In this document: one piece after another, positions 1 through 7,719 of the stretch
Position numbering within the stretch: the stretch's first letter is position 1
Layout: each line of letters begins with the position of its first letter
DNA from: DASZVP01 sp035546935
GTDB lineage: Bacteria; Patescibacteriota; Saccharimonadia; Saccharimonadales; UBA4665
NCBI GenBank assembly: GCA_035546935.1
Contig: DASZVP010000002.1
Span: 496,001 to 560,000 of the forward strand
Length of the DNA: 64,000 nucleotides
Direction: 5' to 3'
Translations under genes and position numbers: made by a program
The notes under the pieces: generated by a model
Seen by the model: the letters and a program-made list of their open reading frames with translations, nothing else
What the model was told of the DNA's origin: nothing
The model's database searches: none

Positions 1-353
1 CCGAAAAGGCCGCCGAAGCTGGTCAGCAACCCCCCAAACGACGCCGTGTGCGTAAGGCCGCAGCACGTCCATTTGTAGTGGTTTTTCGGCCAGTTGGCCG
101 CGGTATTAAGAAGTTAGGGCAGTATCAGCCTTTTAAATTTATTGGCAAAATACTGCACTTCGTCGGCTTAATTTTGTGGCCACGCTACTTCCGCAACAGC
201 TGGACTGAGCTGCGCGGCGTCACTTGGCCCAGCTGGAAGCAAAGCCGCCGCCTAACCTATGCCGTCTTAGCCTTCGCAGTCATTTTCGGCGCCAGTATCG
301 CCCTAGTAGACTGGGGTCTCGACAAAGTCTTTAAGCACGTTCTATTGAAGTAA
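1..353 (+). CDS. secE: Preprotein translocase subunit SecE, 5' end cut by window edge
   Basis: Small membrane subunit of the SecYEG protein-export channel, which clamps the two halves of SecY. The frame is open from base 3 to the stop at 353, so the true start lies left of the window; the GTG at 48 is only an internal codon. The visible part has a basic proline-rich N-terminal stretch, the family motif WTELRGVTWPSWKQ of the amphipathic cytoplasmic helix, then one hydrophobic helix near the C terminus. It sits 9 bases before nusG, the classical secE-nusG-rplK-rplA order, which supports the call. Confidence 0.93.
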   Translation, partial: EKAAEAGQQPPKRRRVRKAAARPFVVVFRPVGRGIKKLGQYQPFKFIGKILHFVGLILWPRYFRNSWTELRGVTWPSWKQSRRLTYAVLAFAVIFGASIALVDWGLDKVFKHVLLK

Positions 354-362
354 GGAGTTATT

Positions 363-911
363 ATGGCAACAAGCAAGCGTTATGACACCAGTAAGCAGTG
401 GTACGCCATCCACACTTATAGCGGTTATGAAGAAAAGGTCGCTGAATCAATTCGCCAGCGCGCCGACTCTTTAGACATGAAGGACAAGATCTTTGAGGTC
501 TTAGTCCCTAAAGAGAAAATGATTGAAATTAAGAATGGCAAGCGCCGCGTTGTTGAAAAACGCATTTTCCAAGGCTATGTCCTTGTTCAGATGAAGCTAT
601 CTGAAGATGCCTGGTACATCGTCCGCAACACCCCGTCGGTGACTGGTTTTGTGGGTTCTGGAACTGATCCGACTCCTATCGGCCAAGACGAAATCGAGAA
701 AATCCAGAAGCGCATGGGCCTGGAACAGCCGAAGCACAAGATCGACTTCGTAATCGGCGAAGTGGTCAACATCATCGATGGTCCGTTCAAGGGCTTCGAC
801 GGTTCAATCAACGAAATCGACGCCGCCAAGGGCAAGCTCAAAGTCTTGGTTAACATGTTTGGCCGCGAAACACCGGTAGAGCTTGATGGTCTTCAGGTTA
901 AGCGCGTTTAA
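363..911 (+). CDS. nusG: Transcription termination/antitermination factor NusG
   Basis: Binds RNA polymerase and modulates pausing, termination and coupling to ribosomes. 182 residues, normal family length. The N-terminal NGN domain begins with WYAIHTYSGYEEKV and carries the conserved IFQGYVLVQM strand and a TPSVTGFVG motif; the C-terminal KOW domain holds GEVVNIIDGPFKGFDG and ends with the typical Lys-Val-Leu-Val strand. The start ATG has a good ribosome site, AAGGAG, 5 bases upstream. It is probably co-transcribed with secE. Confidence 0.97.
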   Translation: MATSKRYDTSKQWYAIHTYSGYEEKVAESIRQRADSLDMKDKIFEVLVPKEKMIEIKNGKRRVVEKRIFQGYVLVQMKLSEDAWYIVRNTPSVTGFVGSGTDPTPIGQDEIEKIQKRMGLEQPKHKIDFVIGEVVNIIDGPFKGFDGSINEIDAAKGKLKVLVNMFGRETPVELDGLQVKRV

Positions 912-1015
912 TATATAGCTAGTACAATAACGAGGTTAACTGTACTGCCAGACTTTTGGAAGCCCAAAACGCACGTGCTTGCATATCACAAAACCAAAGT
1001 TTATAGTAAGCAAAT

Positions 1016-1186
1016 ATGGCTAACCGCACCCCTGAAATCGCAATCGAACCAGCTGAAAGAGATCGAGTGGCGCTCGTCGGCGTACTAGCGCTCAGCGCTG
1101 CCGCGCTGGTGGCCGCTGGAGCGTGGGTATATCAGGGTCTAAAAGCTTATGACGAAGTTTTTAATACTAACGAATTGCGATCGTAG
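1016..1186 (+). CDS. Small single-span membrane protein, 56 aa, unknown
   Basis: ATG at 1016 to TAG at 1186 gives 56 residues. The N-terminal 18 residues are charged, followed by one hydrophobic segment rich in Val, Leu and Ala (about residues 19-38) ending in Gly-Ala-Trp, then a short polar tail ending NTNELRS. The layout resembles a small SecE-like or stress-type membrane peptide, but no family is recognised. No clear Shine-Dalgarno sequence is visible. It lies between nusG and another small membrane protein in a gap that would otherwise be empty. Moderate confidence that it is expressed. Confidence 0.5.
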   Translation: MANRTPEIAIEPAERDRVALVGVLALSAAALVAAGAWVYQGLKAYDEVFNTNELRS

Positions 1187-1201
1187 CACAAAAGGAGATA
1201 C

Positions 1202-1498
1202 ATGGCAGGACCGATCGGACACGACCCCAACTTCGTACCAACCCTAGAAAATCAAACAGAGATGCTCGGCAAGATGGAGCGCACCAAGATAGCGCTCGGC
1301 AGCGCGGCAGTATCATTTGCATTTGCAACCGGCGCAAACCTCGAGTTTAGCGGCTCGAAAACACTATCCTTGGTGTTTGGAACTGTTGCACTTCTAGCTG
1401 GAGGCAATGCCTTGGGCGCCCGACGACACGCCAAGACTGCCCAAGCCTTTTTAGACCGGCACAGCCAGCCAGCTGAAACGCTTGTCTTAGGCAACTAA
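1202..1498 (+). CDS. Small membrane protein, 98 aa, unknown
   Basis: 98 residues with a strong ribosome site (AAAGGAG, 6 bases before ATG). A polar N terminus of about 30 residues is followed by two hydrophobic stretches (about residues 31-45 and 53-73, the second rich in Leu, Val, Ala and Gly) and a basic-polar tail. A two-span small membrane protein with both ends on the same side is the likely topology. No family is recognised. It sits between the nusG and rplK units, only 15 bases after the preceding small membrane protein, so the two may be translated from one message. Confidence 0.68.
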   Translation: MAGPIGHDPNFVPTLENQTEMLGKMERTKIALGSAAVSFAFATGANLEFSGSKTLSLVFGTVALLAGGNALGARRHAKTAQAFLDRHSQPAETLVLGN

Positions 1499-1510
1499 AA
1501 GTAGTATAAT
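1482..1510 (+). promoter_or_regulatory. Sigma70-type promoter of rplK
   Basis: TTGTCT at 1482-1487, a 17-base spacer and a perfect TATAAT at 1505-1510. The -35 lies inside the end of the preceding gene. The start point would be near 1517, giving a leader of about 50 bases before rplK. Confidence 0.7.
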
Positions 1511-1568
1511 CTCATCTGTTACGCACGAGGTCGCACGCTTCAGCGATCACATGAGGATTATTTTAGTT

Positions 1569-1997
1569 ATGGCAAAAGAAGTTAAAGCTAATTTGAAGAT
1601 GAAGATTAAAGGCGGCCAAGCCAGCGCAGCTCCGCCGGTCGGTTCAACGCTCGGTCAGTACGGCGTGAACATGATGGACTTCATCCAACCGTTCAACGAC
1701 GCCACCAAGGACATGATGGGCCAAGATGTGACGGCTCATATTGTTATTTACGATGATCGCAGCATGGATTTTCGCGTTGTCGGCTTGCCGACCGATGACC
1801 GCATTCGCAAAGAACTCGGCATCCAGAAGGGCTCTGGCCGTCCTAACAGTGAGAAGATCGCCAAGAAGTTGACCGACGCCCAGCTGACCAAGATCGCTGA
1901 AGAAAAGGCCGCCGACATGAACACCGACGACATTCCTGCCGTCAAGAAGATGGTTGCTGGTACTGCCCGCTCGATGGGTGTGGAGATTGAAGGTTAA
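1569..1997 (+). CDS. rplK: 50S ribosomal protein L11
   Basis: L11 forms the GTPase-associated centre with L10/L12 and 23S rRNA. I place the start at ATG 1569 (MAKEVKANLKMKIKGG): it has a TGAGGA ribosome site 12 bases upstream and gives 142 residues, the usual length, whereas the in-frame ATG at 1551 would overlap that site. The N-terminal domain shows GGQASAAPPVGSTLGQYGVN, including the Pro-Pro hinge for thiostrepton/RelA interaction; the C-terminal rRNA-binding domain ends GTARSMGVEI. It is followed after 2 bases by an unknown gene and then rplA. Confidence 0.97.
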   Translation: MAKEVKANLKMKIKGGQASAAPPVGSTLGQYGVNMMDFIQPFNDATKDMMGQDVTAHIVIYDDRSMDFRVVGLPTDDRIRKELGIQKGSGRPNSEKIAKKLTDAQLTKIAEEKAADMNTDDIPAVKKMVAGTARSMGVEIEG

Positions 1998-1999
1998 CT

Positions 2000-2284
2000 A
2001 TGGCTCAGCACGAAAACCTCGAACTTCAGTGGCAGGGTCGTGACGGCAGCACAGCCATCCCTCTGCAATTTGAGGCTGACGAATCGGCTCGTTGGCCGCA
2101 AATCACCATTGATGAGTTTATGGAACTTGAGCAGCTGCTCATTGATCAACTAGGTACCCAGGATATTATTCAGCGTAATAATGTCGCCGACCAAATCGTA
2201 GATTTACATGCGCACTATCCTGAATTACTTGGCCAATCACAGCTAATTCGCCGTGAGCGAGCAGGTCTATCACCAGTAGAATAA
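2000..2284 (+). CDS. Unknown 94-aa protein inserted between rplK and rplA
   Basis: 94 residues beginning MAQHENLELQWQGRDG, starting two bases after the rplK stop with GAAGG upstream, so translation is likely coupled to rplK. The protein is soluble and acidic, with predicted helices around residues 38-75 (EFMELEQLLIDQLG and an Asp/His/Tyr-rich segment). No signal, no cysteines, no recognised domain. In most bacteria rplK and rplA are adjacent, so a gene here is unusual and suggests a ribosome-linked or dosage-linked role in this lineage; that is inference. Confidence 0.72.
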   Translation: MAQHENLELQWQGRDGSTAIPLQFEADESARWPQITIDEFMELEQLLIDQLGTQDIIQRNNVADQIVDLHAHYPELLGQSQLIRRERAGLSPVE

Positions 2285-2296
2285 GAATTAATATTT

Positions 2297-2336
2297 GTGG
2301 GAGGCCGTAACCCGGCCGCACGCACCACGAAAGGAG
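2297..2336 (+). promoter_or_regulatory. Putative L1-binding leader hairpin and ribosome site of rplA
   Basis: The bases between the unknown gene and rplA fold as an outer GTGG (2297-2300) with CCAC (2325-2328) and an inner GGCC/GGCC stem, separated by asymmetric purine-rich loops. The AAGGAG ribosome site follows directly. The GTGGGAGG start and CCAC end placed before the ribosome site resemble the L1 autogenous control site known in front of rplA or rplK. L1 binding itself is inferred. Confidence 0.5.
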
Positions 2337-2341
2337 AGACA

Positions 2342-3319
2342 ATGGCAAAAAGTAAAACAATTCTGCTCGAGGAAGCAAAGAGCATGGGTCTTGAGGTGAC
2401 TGATAAAAACACAGTCGCCGAAATCACAGCTGCCATTGCAGCCATGAGCCAAACCCCAGTTGAGCCTGTCGAAACAGGCAACCTGGTAGTTGCCGAAGCC
2501 GGTGAGGTTGTGCAGGCCGAAGAAGCCAAGGCCGCCAAGTCTGGCAAGCGCAGTGAAAAGGGCCAGAAAGAAGCCGCTGAAAAGCAGGCCAAAGTTGAAG
2601 CTCAACACCACCGCGAAGACACTGACACGCCTAAAGAAGAAGCCAAGCCTAAAAAAGCCGTCAAACCGGCTCGTTCCCGTTTGGAGCGCCGTGGCAAGAA
2701 CTTTAAGAAGAGCGCTGAACAGATTGAAGCCGGCAAATTGTATGACTTGAAGTCGGCTTTAGAACTGGCTCAAAAGACCAGCCATGTGAAGTTTGACGCC
2801 ACTGTCGAACTGCATGTTCGCCTGAACGTCGATCCCCGCCAGGCTGATCAAAACTTGCGTGACACTGTCGCGTTGCCAGCCGGTACAGGTAAGACCGTCC
2901 GCGTAGCCGTAGCAGACGACGCCTTGTTGGCCAAACTAGATAAGGGCACAATCGACTTTGATGTCCTGGTTGCCACCCCTCAGTTCATGCCAAAGCTAGG
3001 TAAATACGCTCGTTTGCTCGGCCCTCGCGGTCTGATGCCTAACCCCAAGAGTGGCACCGTTACTACCGATGTCGATAAGGCTGTAGCCGAAGCCAAGGCT
3101 GGCCGTGTAGAATACCGCGTCGACAGCACCGGCATTGTCCACTTAGGAATTGGCAAAGTTAGCTTTACTGGCGCTCAGCTGCAACAAAACGCTGACGCTG
3201 TCCTAGCTAGCTTGAAGTCCAACAAGCCTAACAGCGTTAAAGGCAACTACCTGAACAGCTTGTACCTCACCACTTCCATGGGTCCATCGATCAAAGTCGA
3301 CCCTGCCGGCGCTCTCTAA
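2342..3319 (+). CDS. rplA: 50S ribosomal protein L1 with long N-terminal extension
   Basis: L1 builds the mobile L1 stalk and usually represses its own mRNA. Start ATG 2342 follows AAGGAG; an in-frame GTG at 2297 would fall in the leader hairpin. The protein is 325 residues against about 230 normally. The classical L1 body starts near residue 112 (YDLKSALELAQKTSHVKFD) and has GPRGLMPNPKSGTV and the C-terminal SMGPSIKVDP. The first ~110 residues are extra: residues 1-35 resemble a SAP/HeH-type helix-extension-helix, followed by a highly charged Lys/Glu linker. The extension may give additional RNA contacts; function unknown. Confidence 0.95.
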   Translation: MAKSKTILLEEAKSMGLEVTDKNTVAEITAAIAAMSQTPVEPVETGNLVVAEAGEVVQAEEAKAAKSGKRSEKGQKEAAEKQAKVEAQHHREDTDTPKEEAKPKKAVKPARSRLERRGKNFKKSAEQIEAGKLYDLKSALELAQKTSHVKFDATVELHVRLNVDPRQADQNLRDTVALPAGTGKTVRVAVADDALLAKLDKGTIDFDVLVATPQFMPKLGKYARLLGPRGLMPNPKSGTVTTDVDKAVAEAKAGRVEYRVDSTGIVHLGIGKVSFTGAQLQQNADAVLASLKSNKPNSVKGNYLNSLYLTTSMGPSIKVDPAGAL

Positions 3320-3335
3320 AACCTATCGTGCATGG

Positions 3336-3341
3336 CATAAT
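3336..3341 (+). promoter_or_regulatory. -10 box of a leaderless promoter for tmk
   Basis: CATAAT lies 6 bases before the ATG at 3348, so transcription would start at or next to the start codon. No convincing -35 is seen. Confidence 0.45.
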
Positions 3342-3347
3342 GGGACC

Positions 3348-3998
3348 ATGCCAAAGCTCAAAACAGTCCCGAACGGCCTCTTAGTTTTCTTTGAAGGTAT
3401 TGATGGTGCTGGCAAAACTACACAGTTGAAGCTGCTGGCAGACCAACTTAAAAATGATGGCTGGCTGGTAGAGCACAGCCGCTCACACGGCGGCACTCCG
3501 ATAGGTGAGGCCTTGCGCGAAGTGTCGCTGTCGCACATAGAGCGGCCAGTGGCGACTGACTTTTATGTGTCGCTGGCCATGCACATTGCCCTACTTGAAC
3601 AAGTCCGTAGCTGGCGCGAGCAAGGCGCCATTATTTTAATTGATCGCGGGCCGCTGTCGCTGGTGGCCTATCAAATTTATGGTGACGGGCTGAGTGAGCA
3701 GGCTGCCTGGCCAATTGTCGAAAATGATTTCAGAGCTTTTGCGCCCGAACTGGTAATAACTTATTCCGCACCCGTCAAAACGGCTTTGACACGGGCCAAA
3801 GTTCATAAAGCCGCTGCCGCCGACTACTTTGAAAATAAACCGCCCGGGTACTTTCAGCGAGTGCAAAAGGGCTACCTGGCCGCCAGTGAGCGTTTAGGAG
3901 CTCAGATAATCAACGCCAACCGCCCAATAAAAGCGGTGCAGACAGAGACGTACGCTACAGTTCAATCTGTATTGCAAACCAAAATTACCAAAGCATAA
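3348..3998 (+). CDS. tmk: Thymidylate kinase (dTMP kinase), stand-alone copy
   Basis: Phosphorylates dTMP to dTDP with ATP. 216 residues. The P-loop FFEGIDGAGKTTQ is near residue 18, the DR motif in DRGPLSLVAYQIYG near residue 104, and a lid-like basic region follows further on. The third family signature is atypical (RSHGGTPIGEALR instead of REPGGT). A second thymidylate-kinase domain is encoded 0.8 kb downstream at the N terminus of a fusion protein, so the cell has two paralogues; one may prefer another (deoxy)nucleoside monophosphate. There is no ribosome site, consistent with a leaderless mRNA. Confidence 0.88.
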   Translation: MPKLKTVPNGLLVFFEGIDGAGKTTQLKLLADQLKNDGWLVEHSRSHGGTPIGEALREVSLSHIERPVATDFYVSLAMHIALLEQVRSWREQGAIILIDRGPLSLVAYQIYGDGLSEQAAWPIVENDFRAFAPELVITYSAPVKTALTRAKVHKAAAADYFENKPPGYFQRVQKGYLAASERLGAQIINANRPIKAVQTETYATVQSVLQTKITKA

Positions 3999-4044
3999 GC
4001 GTATAGGGTCAGGTATTTGCGTAAAAATCACATTGTTATTCTAC

Positions 4045-4074
4045 TTGCGTCCCATAACACCTGTCAGCTAAAAT
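4045..4074 (+). promoter_or_regulatory. Promoter of the dcd / tmk-thyX unit
   Basis: TTGCGT at 4045-4050, an 18-base spacer and TAAAAT at 4069-4074, followed by a GAGGGAG ribosome site and the GTG start at 4097. Confidence 0.55.
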
Positions 4075-4096
4075 AAATGAAAAGAAAGAGGGAGCA

Positions 4097-4810
4097 GTGG
4101 GGGTTTACAGCAATCTTCAGATTAGGCAGGCAATAGATGATGGGCATATTATTTGTCACCCCTTCGTACCTAAACACGTCGCTCATGCCAGTCTAGACGT
4201 AACCCTTGGCTATTACTACTACCGCATTGAGCGGATGAATGAGCGGACTATCTATAACCCGTTTGATAAGGAAGATGTCGAACGCTATTTTGACGGGCCG
4301 CATAAAGCCATTCCGCACGGAGAATGGTGCGCCCTGAACGGCTTCAAGCCATTCGCCAACATTCCGCTTGATCACCCTGTTATTAGCCTGAAGCCACGTG
4401 AGCGCATTCTGGCCCACACCCATGAGTTCTTTGGTATTTTGCCGCCTGGTGCCTGTGAAGTTCGTAGCCGTTCCAGCTGGGGCCGCAACGGCATTGCTGT
4501 CTGTTTTGACGCCGGCTGGATCGACCCGGGCTATATCAATCGCCTGACCCTGGAAGTTTATAACCTTAACGAACGGGAAACCGTGCTGCTGCCAGTCGGC
4601 GAGCGCTTCGCCCAAATTGTTTTCCATGAAACTGGCGAAGTTGACGGCAACTACGGCGCCGGCCGCGACGGAGGCTTCAGCGGTAAATACCAGCAGGGCA
4701 CTGATTTAGACACCATCATTAAGACCTGGTCTCCGGATAAGATGCTGCCGATGGCCTACAAAGACACCCGCATAACACCACCGAAGATAGAAGGACTTTC
4801 CTATGATTAG
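4097..4810 (+). CDS. dcd: dCTP deaminase family protein (Dcd)
   Basis: The family makes dUTP (or dUMP in bifunctional members) from dCTP, feeding dTMP synthesis. 237 residues from GTG 4097, which has GAGGGAG just upstream; the nearby ATG at 4078 is out of frame. The family core is clear: EVRSRSSWGRNGI holds the Ser-Arg-Ser-Ser phosphate-binding loop, LEVYNLN supplies the catalytic Glu, and GERFAQIVF is the trimer core strand. The C-terminal GGFSGKYQQGT matches the nucleotide-covering tail. The last 8 bases overlap the next gene, so translation is coupled to the thymidylate kinase-ThyX fusion, a logical pathway partner. Confidence 0.9.
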   Translation: MGVYSNLQIRQAIDDGHIICHPFVPKHVAHASLDVTLGYYYYRIERMNERTIYNPFDKEDVERYFDGPHKAIPHGEWCALNGFKPFANIPLDHPVISLKPRERILAHTHEFFGILPPGACEVRSRSSWGRNGIAVCFDAGWIDPGYINRLTLEVYNLNERETVLLPVGERFAQIVFHETGEVDGNYGAGRDGGFSGKYQQGTDLDTIIKTWSPDKMLPMAYKDTRITPPKIEGLSYD

Positions 4811-7202
4811 GGGCCGCTACATCGTTTTAGAGGGGCCTGAGGGTGTTGGTAAGACTTCTCAATTACAGGAGCTGGCGCGGCGCATGCAAGCCGCCGGCCT
4901 GCCGGTGCGCGTACTGCGAGAACCAGATAGCCAAAGTGATCTAACCGCCCGTGCCATTCGCCAGCTAACACAGGACCCGCATTATCCAATGAACACCCGT
5001 ACAGAGGTGCTACTCTATAACGCTGCCCGCTCTCAAAGCCTGCAGGTGATTAAAAACAGCGTTGATCACGGTGTTATTTGCTTGGTGGACCGAAATTACC
5101 TTACAACGCTAGCCATCCAATACTATGGCCGTGGCGACGTGCCGGATTACGACATTATCAACAGTATTATTAACTTCGCTGTAGCCGGTGTGGAGCCAGA
5201 TCTGACGATCATTCTGGACGCGCCAACACCCGTACTGAAGGCTCGGGCTCAAGACCGCGGCCAGGGCGAACGCTTCGATAACCTCGATGAGGCTTTTCTG
5301 GAGCGCGTTCGTGCCGGCTACCTCTGGGAGGCTAAGCAGCGCGGTCTGCCAGTGGTTTTTGCAACCGAAGATTTTCAAACGGTTGCCGACAATATCTGGA
5401 AAATAGTGATTGAAAATCTGGCTATAAGAGAGCGCAGTGAGAATGCTGCCGCAGCTGCTGCTGAGCCCGCTGCCTCTGTAAAAGAGATTATCGAGCAGAA
5501 AATGGCTGCCGTCCCTGAACCCGTGCCCGACCAGCAAAACGCGGGAACAACCGCGCCGACTGTTTCGGAGGCCGAGATTATTACTGAAGGACCACTCGTA
5601 GAAAAGGATGATGCCGGCCGCTACACCATTACTGATGCCGGCCGGAGCTATCTGGCGGACGCTGTAACTAACATCGACGGCAATATCTACGCTTTTACAG
5701 ATAAACTGAGCCCGGTCACGATTGCAGCCGCCATGGCCCGCTTGAGCCGCCGCGGCGACGATATGCGCGTTACTATTCTCGACGAATTTGCCAACAAAGC
5801 CGATAAAGACGCCCAGCTTCTGCAGCGGGTCATTACAGCTTTTGGCGACGACTCCGTCCAACAGCTCGGCGGTCTCCATTTGGTTGTTGAAAAAGCCTCA
5901 TGCTTGCTTATGAAGAAGCTTGAATGGGGTCGTTTGGCCGCTTATTTGGAGCAATCAACACGTTATATTTATTTTGATCAGAAGGATAAAGACGGCCATT
6001 ACCGCTATTACGTGCCCGAGAACCTCAAACCGGCCGTGCGCAAACAATATTGCGAAGCCATGGATACAATCTTTGAACTTTATTCCACAATGGTCCACGG
6101 GCTCACTGATTACATTACGGCCAAGTCGACTGTCCCAGAAAAAGAGCGTGATGGCGCCTGGAAGCAAGCCGTCCGGGCCCAGGCCTGCGACGCCATCCGG
6201 GCCACACTCCCAATGGCAACTACAGCTACGGTTGGCATTTTTGCCTCCGGTCAGGCGCTAGAAAATTTGATCATGCGTCTGCAAAGTGACGATCTGCCAG
6301 AAGTGTGCACAGCGGGCGAGAGCGTCTTAACAGAAGCACGTAAAATTATGCCGACGTTCCTGGAACGCGCCGACAAGCCGGAGCGGGGCGGCGCCATGAT
6401 CGCTTACAGAGCTAATACGGCGAAAGCAGTAAACAAGCTGGCCAAAAAGTACTTGCCCGATACGCATGCCAGCAGCGACCAGCAGGAAATCACCCTTGTA
6501 GACTTTTATCCAAAGAACGAATTATTGCTGGTAGCAGACATGCTTTACGAGCACAGCGGACTGCCGCTCGAGCAAATCCAAGAAATTGTTAACGATTGGC
6601 CTTACAAGCAGAAAACAGAGGTCTTTAAAGCTTACATGGGCGAACGTCTGAACCGCCGTCACCGTCCGGGCCGCGCGCTGGAAAAGGCTCACTACAGTTG
6701 GGACATTGTCTGTGAATATGCCGCTTTTAAAGATCTGCAGCGCCATCGTATGGTTGACGACCAGGAATGGCAGGCTTTGACTCCACGGTACGGCTATGAC
6801 ATTCCTGACCTGGTTGAAGAAGCCGGCTTAACAGAGCAGTTTGAAGCTTGCTTTGACATCAGCTTGAAGCTTTATAGCCTGCTGCAGCAACAAGGATACG
6901 CAATGGAAGCCCAGTATGCAGTTCTGCACGGCCACCGCATGCGCTGGAAGGTCACCTATAACGCCCGCGAGGCTTTCCACCTGCACGAACTGCGGACCAG
7001 CCCTCAGGGCCACCCCGTTTACCGCAAGCTAGTGCAGCAAATGCATGAAAAAGTCGCCGAAGTTCATCCGTTGATGGCTGAAGCCATGAAGTTTGTTAAC
7101 TCTGACGAGGATCCTGAACTCACCCGTTTGGCAGCAGAACGCTATACTCAGTTCAAGCTGCAACAGCTAGACGCACAAGGCAAAAAGGCTAAGAAAGCCT
7201 AA
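4803..7202 (+). CDS. Fusion: thymidylate kinase + tandem ThyX-like thymidylate synthase region
   Basis: 799 residues. Residues 1-205 are a thymidylate kinase domain: P-loop GPEGVGKT (11-18), DR at 96-97, lid with RGQGERF (152-158). Residues 206-270 are an Ala/Pro/Glu-rich linker. Residues 271-785 contain two ThyX-like (flavin-dependent thymidylate synthase) halves. Half one keeps part of the ThyX motif (WGRLAAYLEQSTRY, 375-388) but lacks the leading Arg-His and the Ser/Asn. Half two has RHR (647-649) and a shifted PRY (661-663) plus NAREAFHLHELR (720-731) typical of ThyX C termini. Together with dcd this would run dUMP to dTMP to dTDP. Whether the synthase half is catalytic is uncertain. Confidence 0.85.
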   Translation: MIRGRYIVLEGPEGVGKTSQLQELARRMQAAGLPVRVLREPDSQSDLTARAIRQLTQDPHYPMNTRTEVLLYNAARSQSLQVIKNSVDHGVICLVDRNYLTTLAIQYYGRGDVPDYDIINSIINFAVAGVEPDLTIILDAPTPVLKARAQDRGQGERFDNLDEAFLERVRAGYLWEAKQRGLPVVFATEDFQTVADNIWKIVIENLAIRERSENAAAAAAEPAASVKEIIEQKMAAVPEPVPDQQNAGTTAPTVSEAEIITEGPLVEKDDAGRYTITDAGRSYLADAVTNIDGNIYAFTDKLSPVTIAAAMARLSRRGDDMRVTILDEFANKADKDAQLLQRVITAFGDDSVQQLGGLHLVVEKASCLLMKKLEWGRLAAYLEQSTRYIYFDQKDKDGHYRYYVPENLKPAVRKQYCEAMDTIFELYSTMVHGLTDYITAKSTVPEKERDGAWKQAVRAQACDAIRATLPMATTATVGIFASGQALENLIMRLQSDDLPEVCTAGESVLTEARKIMPTFLERADKPERGGAMIAYRANTAKAVNKLAKKYLPDTHASSDQQEITLVDFYPKNELLLVADMLYEHSGLPLEQIQEIVNDWPYKQKTEVFKAYMGERLNRRHRPGRALEKAHYSWDIVCEYAAFKDLQRHRMVDDQEWQALTPRYGYDIPDLVEEAGLTEQFEACFDISLKLYSLLQQQGYAMEAQYAVLHGHRMRWKVTYNAREAFHLHELRTSPQGHPVYRKLVQQMHEKVAEVHPLMAEAMKFVNSDEDPELTRLAAERYTQFKLQQLDAQGKKAKKA

Positions 7203-7609
7203 ATTTCGGCGTCAGGGTTTGGCTGAGGATAAACCACCGAGGCGTAGGTGAGATGCTGGCCGTCGCGAATCTCTCCATAAACGGCCAGAGAACCCGAAGC
7301 CCAAACTGTCCAGCCAACTTTTGATAAGTCTACAGTTTCAATAACCGATAGTTGGTCCGGTTCGTCATCCTCGAACGGGATCTCCATAACAGGGTTCGGA
7401 CCATGCGCCGCAATTAAATCTGTCAGTGTGGCAGAGGCTTTGCGGTGCATACGCACTGCAAAGCTGTTGTCGTTCTTCTCGTCACCGAAATAGAAGTAAT
7501 GGCTGAACTCGGAGCTTTGACCGCTTACAAAATCGACAAAATTATCATAAAGATTATGGCCGTAGCTTTTGCCGGCCGCTTCTGGCGAGTCGTCGAGTGT
7601 CATTGTCAT
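7199..7609 (-). CDS. Unknown soluble 136-aa protein
   Basis: Convergent with the ThyX fusion; the two stop codons overlap by 4 bases. The protein is acidic, with several aromatic residues (HYFYFGDEK, VGWTVWASG) and a likely beta-rich fold. No cysteines, membrane segment or recognised domain. A minus-strand TATAAT (7651-7656) lies about 40 bases upstream and the leader contains a short hairpin (GCTC..CGC with GCG..GAGC). It probably has its own promoter. Function unknown. Confidence 0.6.
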   Translation of the reverse strand: MTMTLDDSPEAAGKSYGHNLYDNFVDFVSGQSSEFSHYFYFGDEKNDNSFAVRMHRKASATLTDLIAAHGPNPVMEIPFEDDEPDQLSVIETVDLSKVGWTVWASGSLAVYGEIRDGQHLTYASVVYPQPNPDAEI

Positions 7610-7683
7610 ACGTAAAAAATGCTCCGCGTTTTATGCGAGAGCGTAACAGATTATACAGTTTTAGTGGCTATCGGTCAACAGTC

Positions 7684-7713
7684 TTGACAGCAACGGTGCG
7701 GGAGGCGTATAAA
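7684..7713 (+). promoter_or_regulatory. Strong sigma70-type promoter before a structured leader
   Basis: Perfect TTGACA at 7684-7689, an 18-base spacer and TATAAA at 7708-7713. Transcription would start near 7720, just before the structured leader and its 27-codon reading frame. Confidence 0.72.
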
Positions 7714-7719
7714 CAGACA

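Noticed and set aside
5109..5879. 256-codon minus-strand open frame
   Set aside because: Shadow of the thymidylate kinase-ThyX fusion gene; low-complexity translation without motifs.
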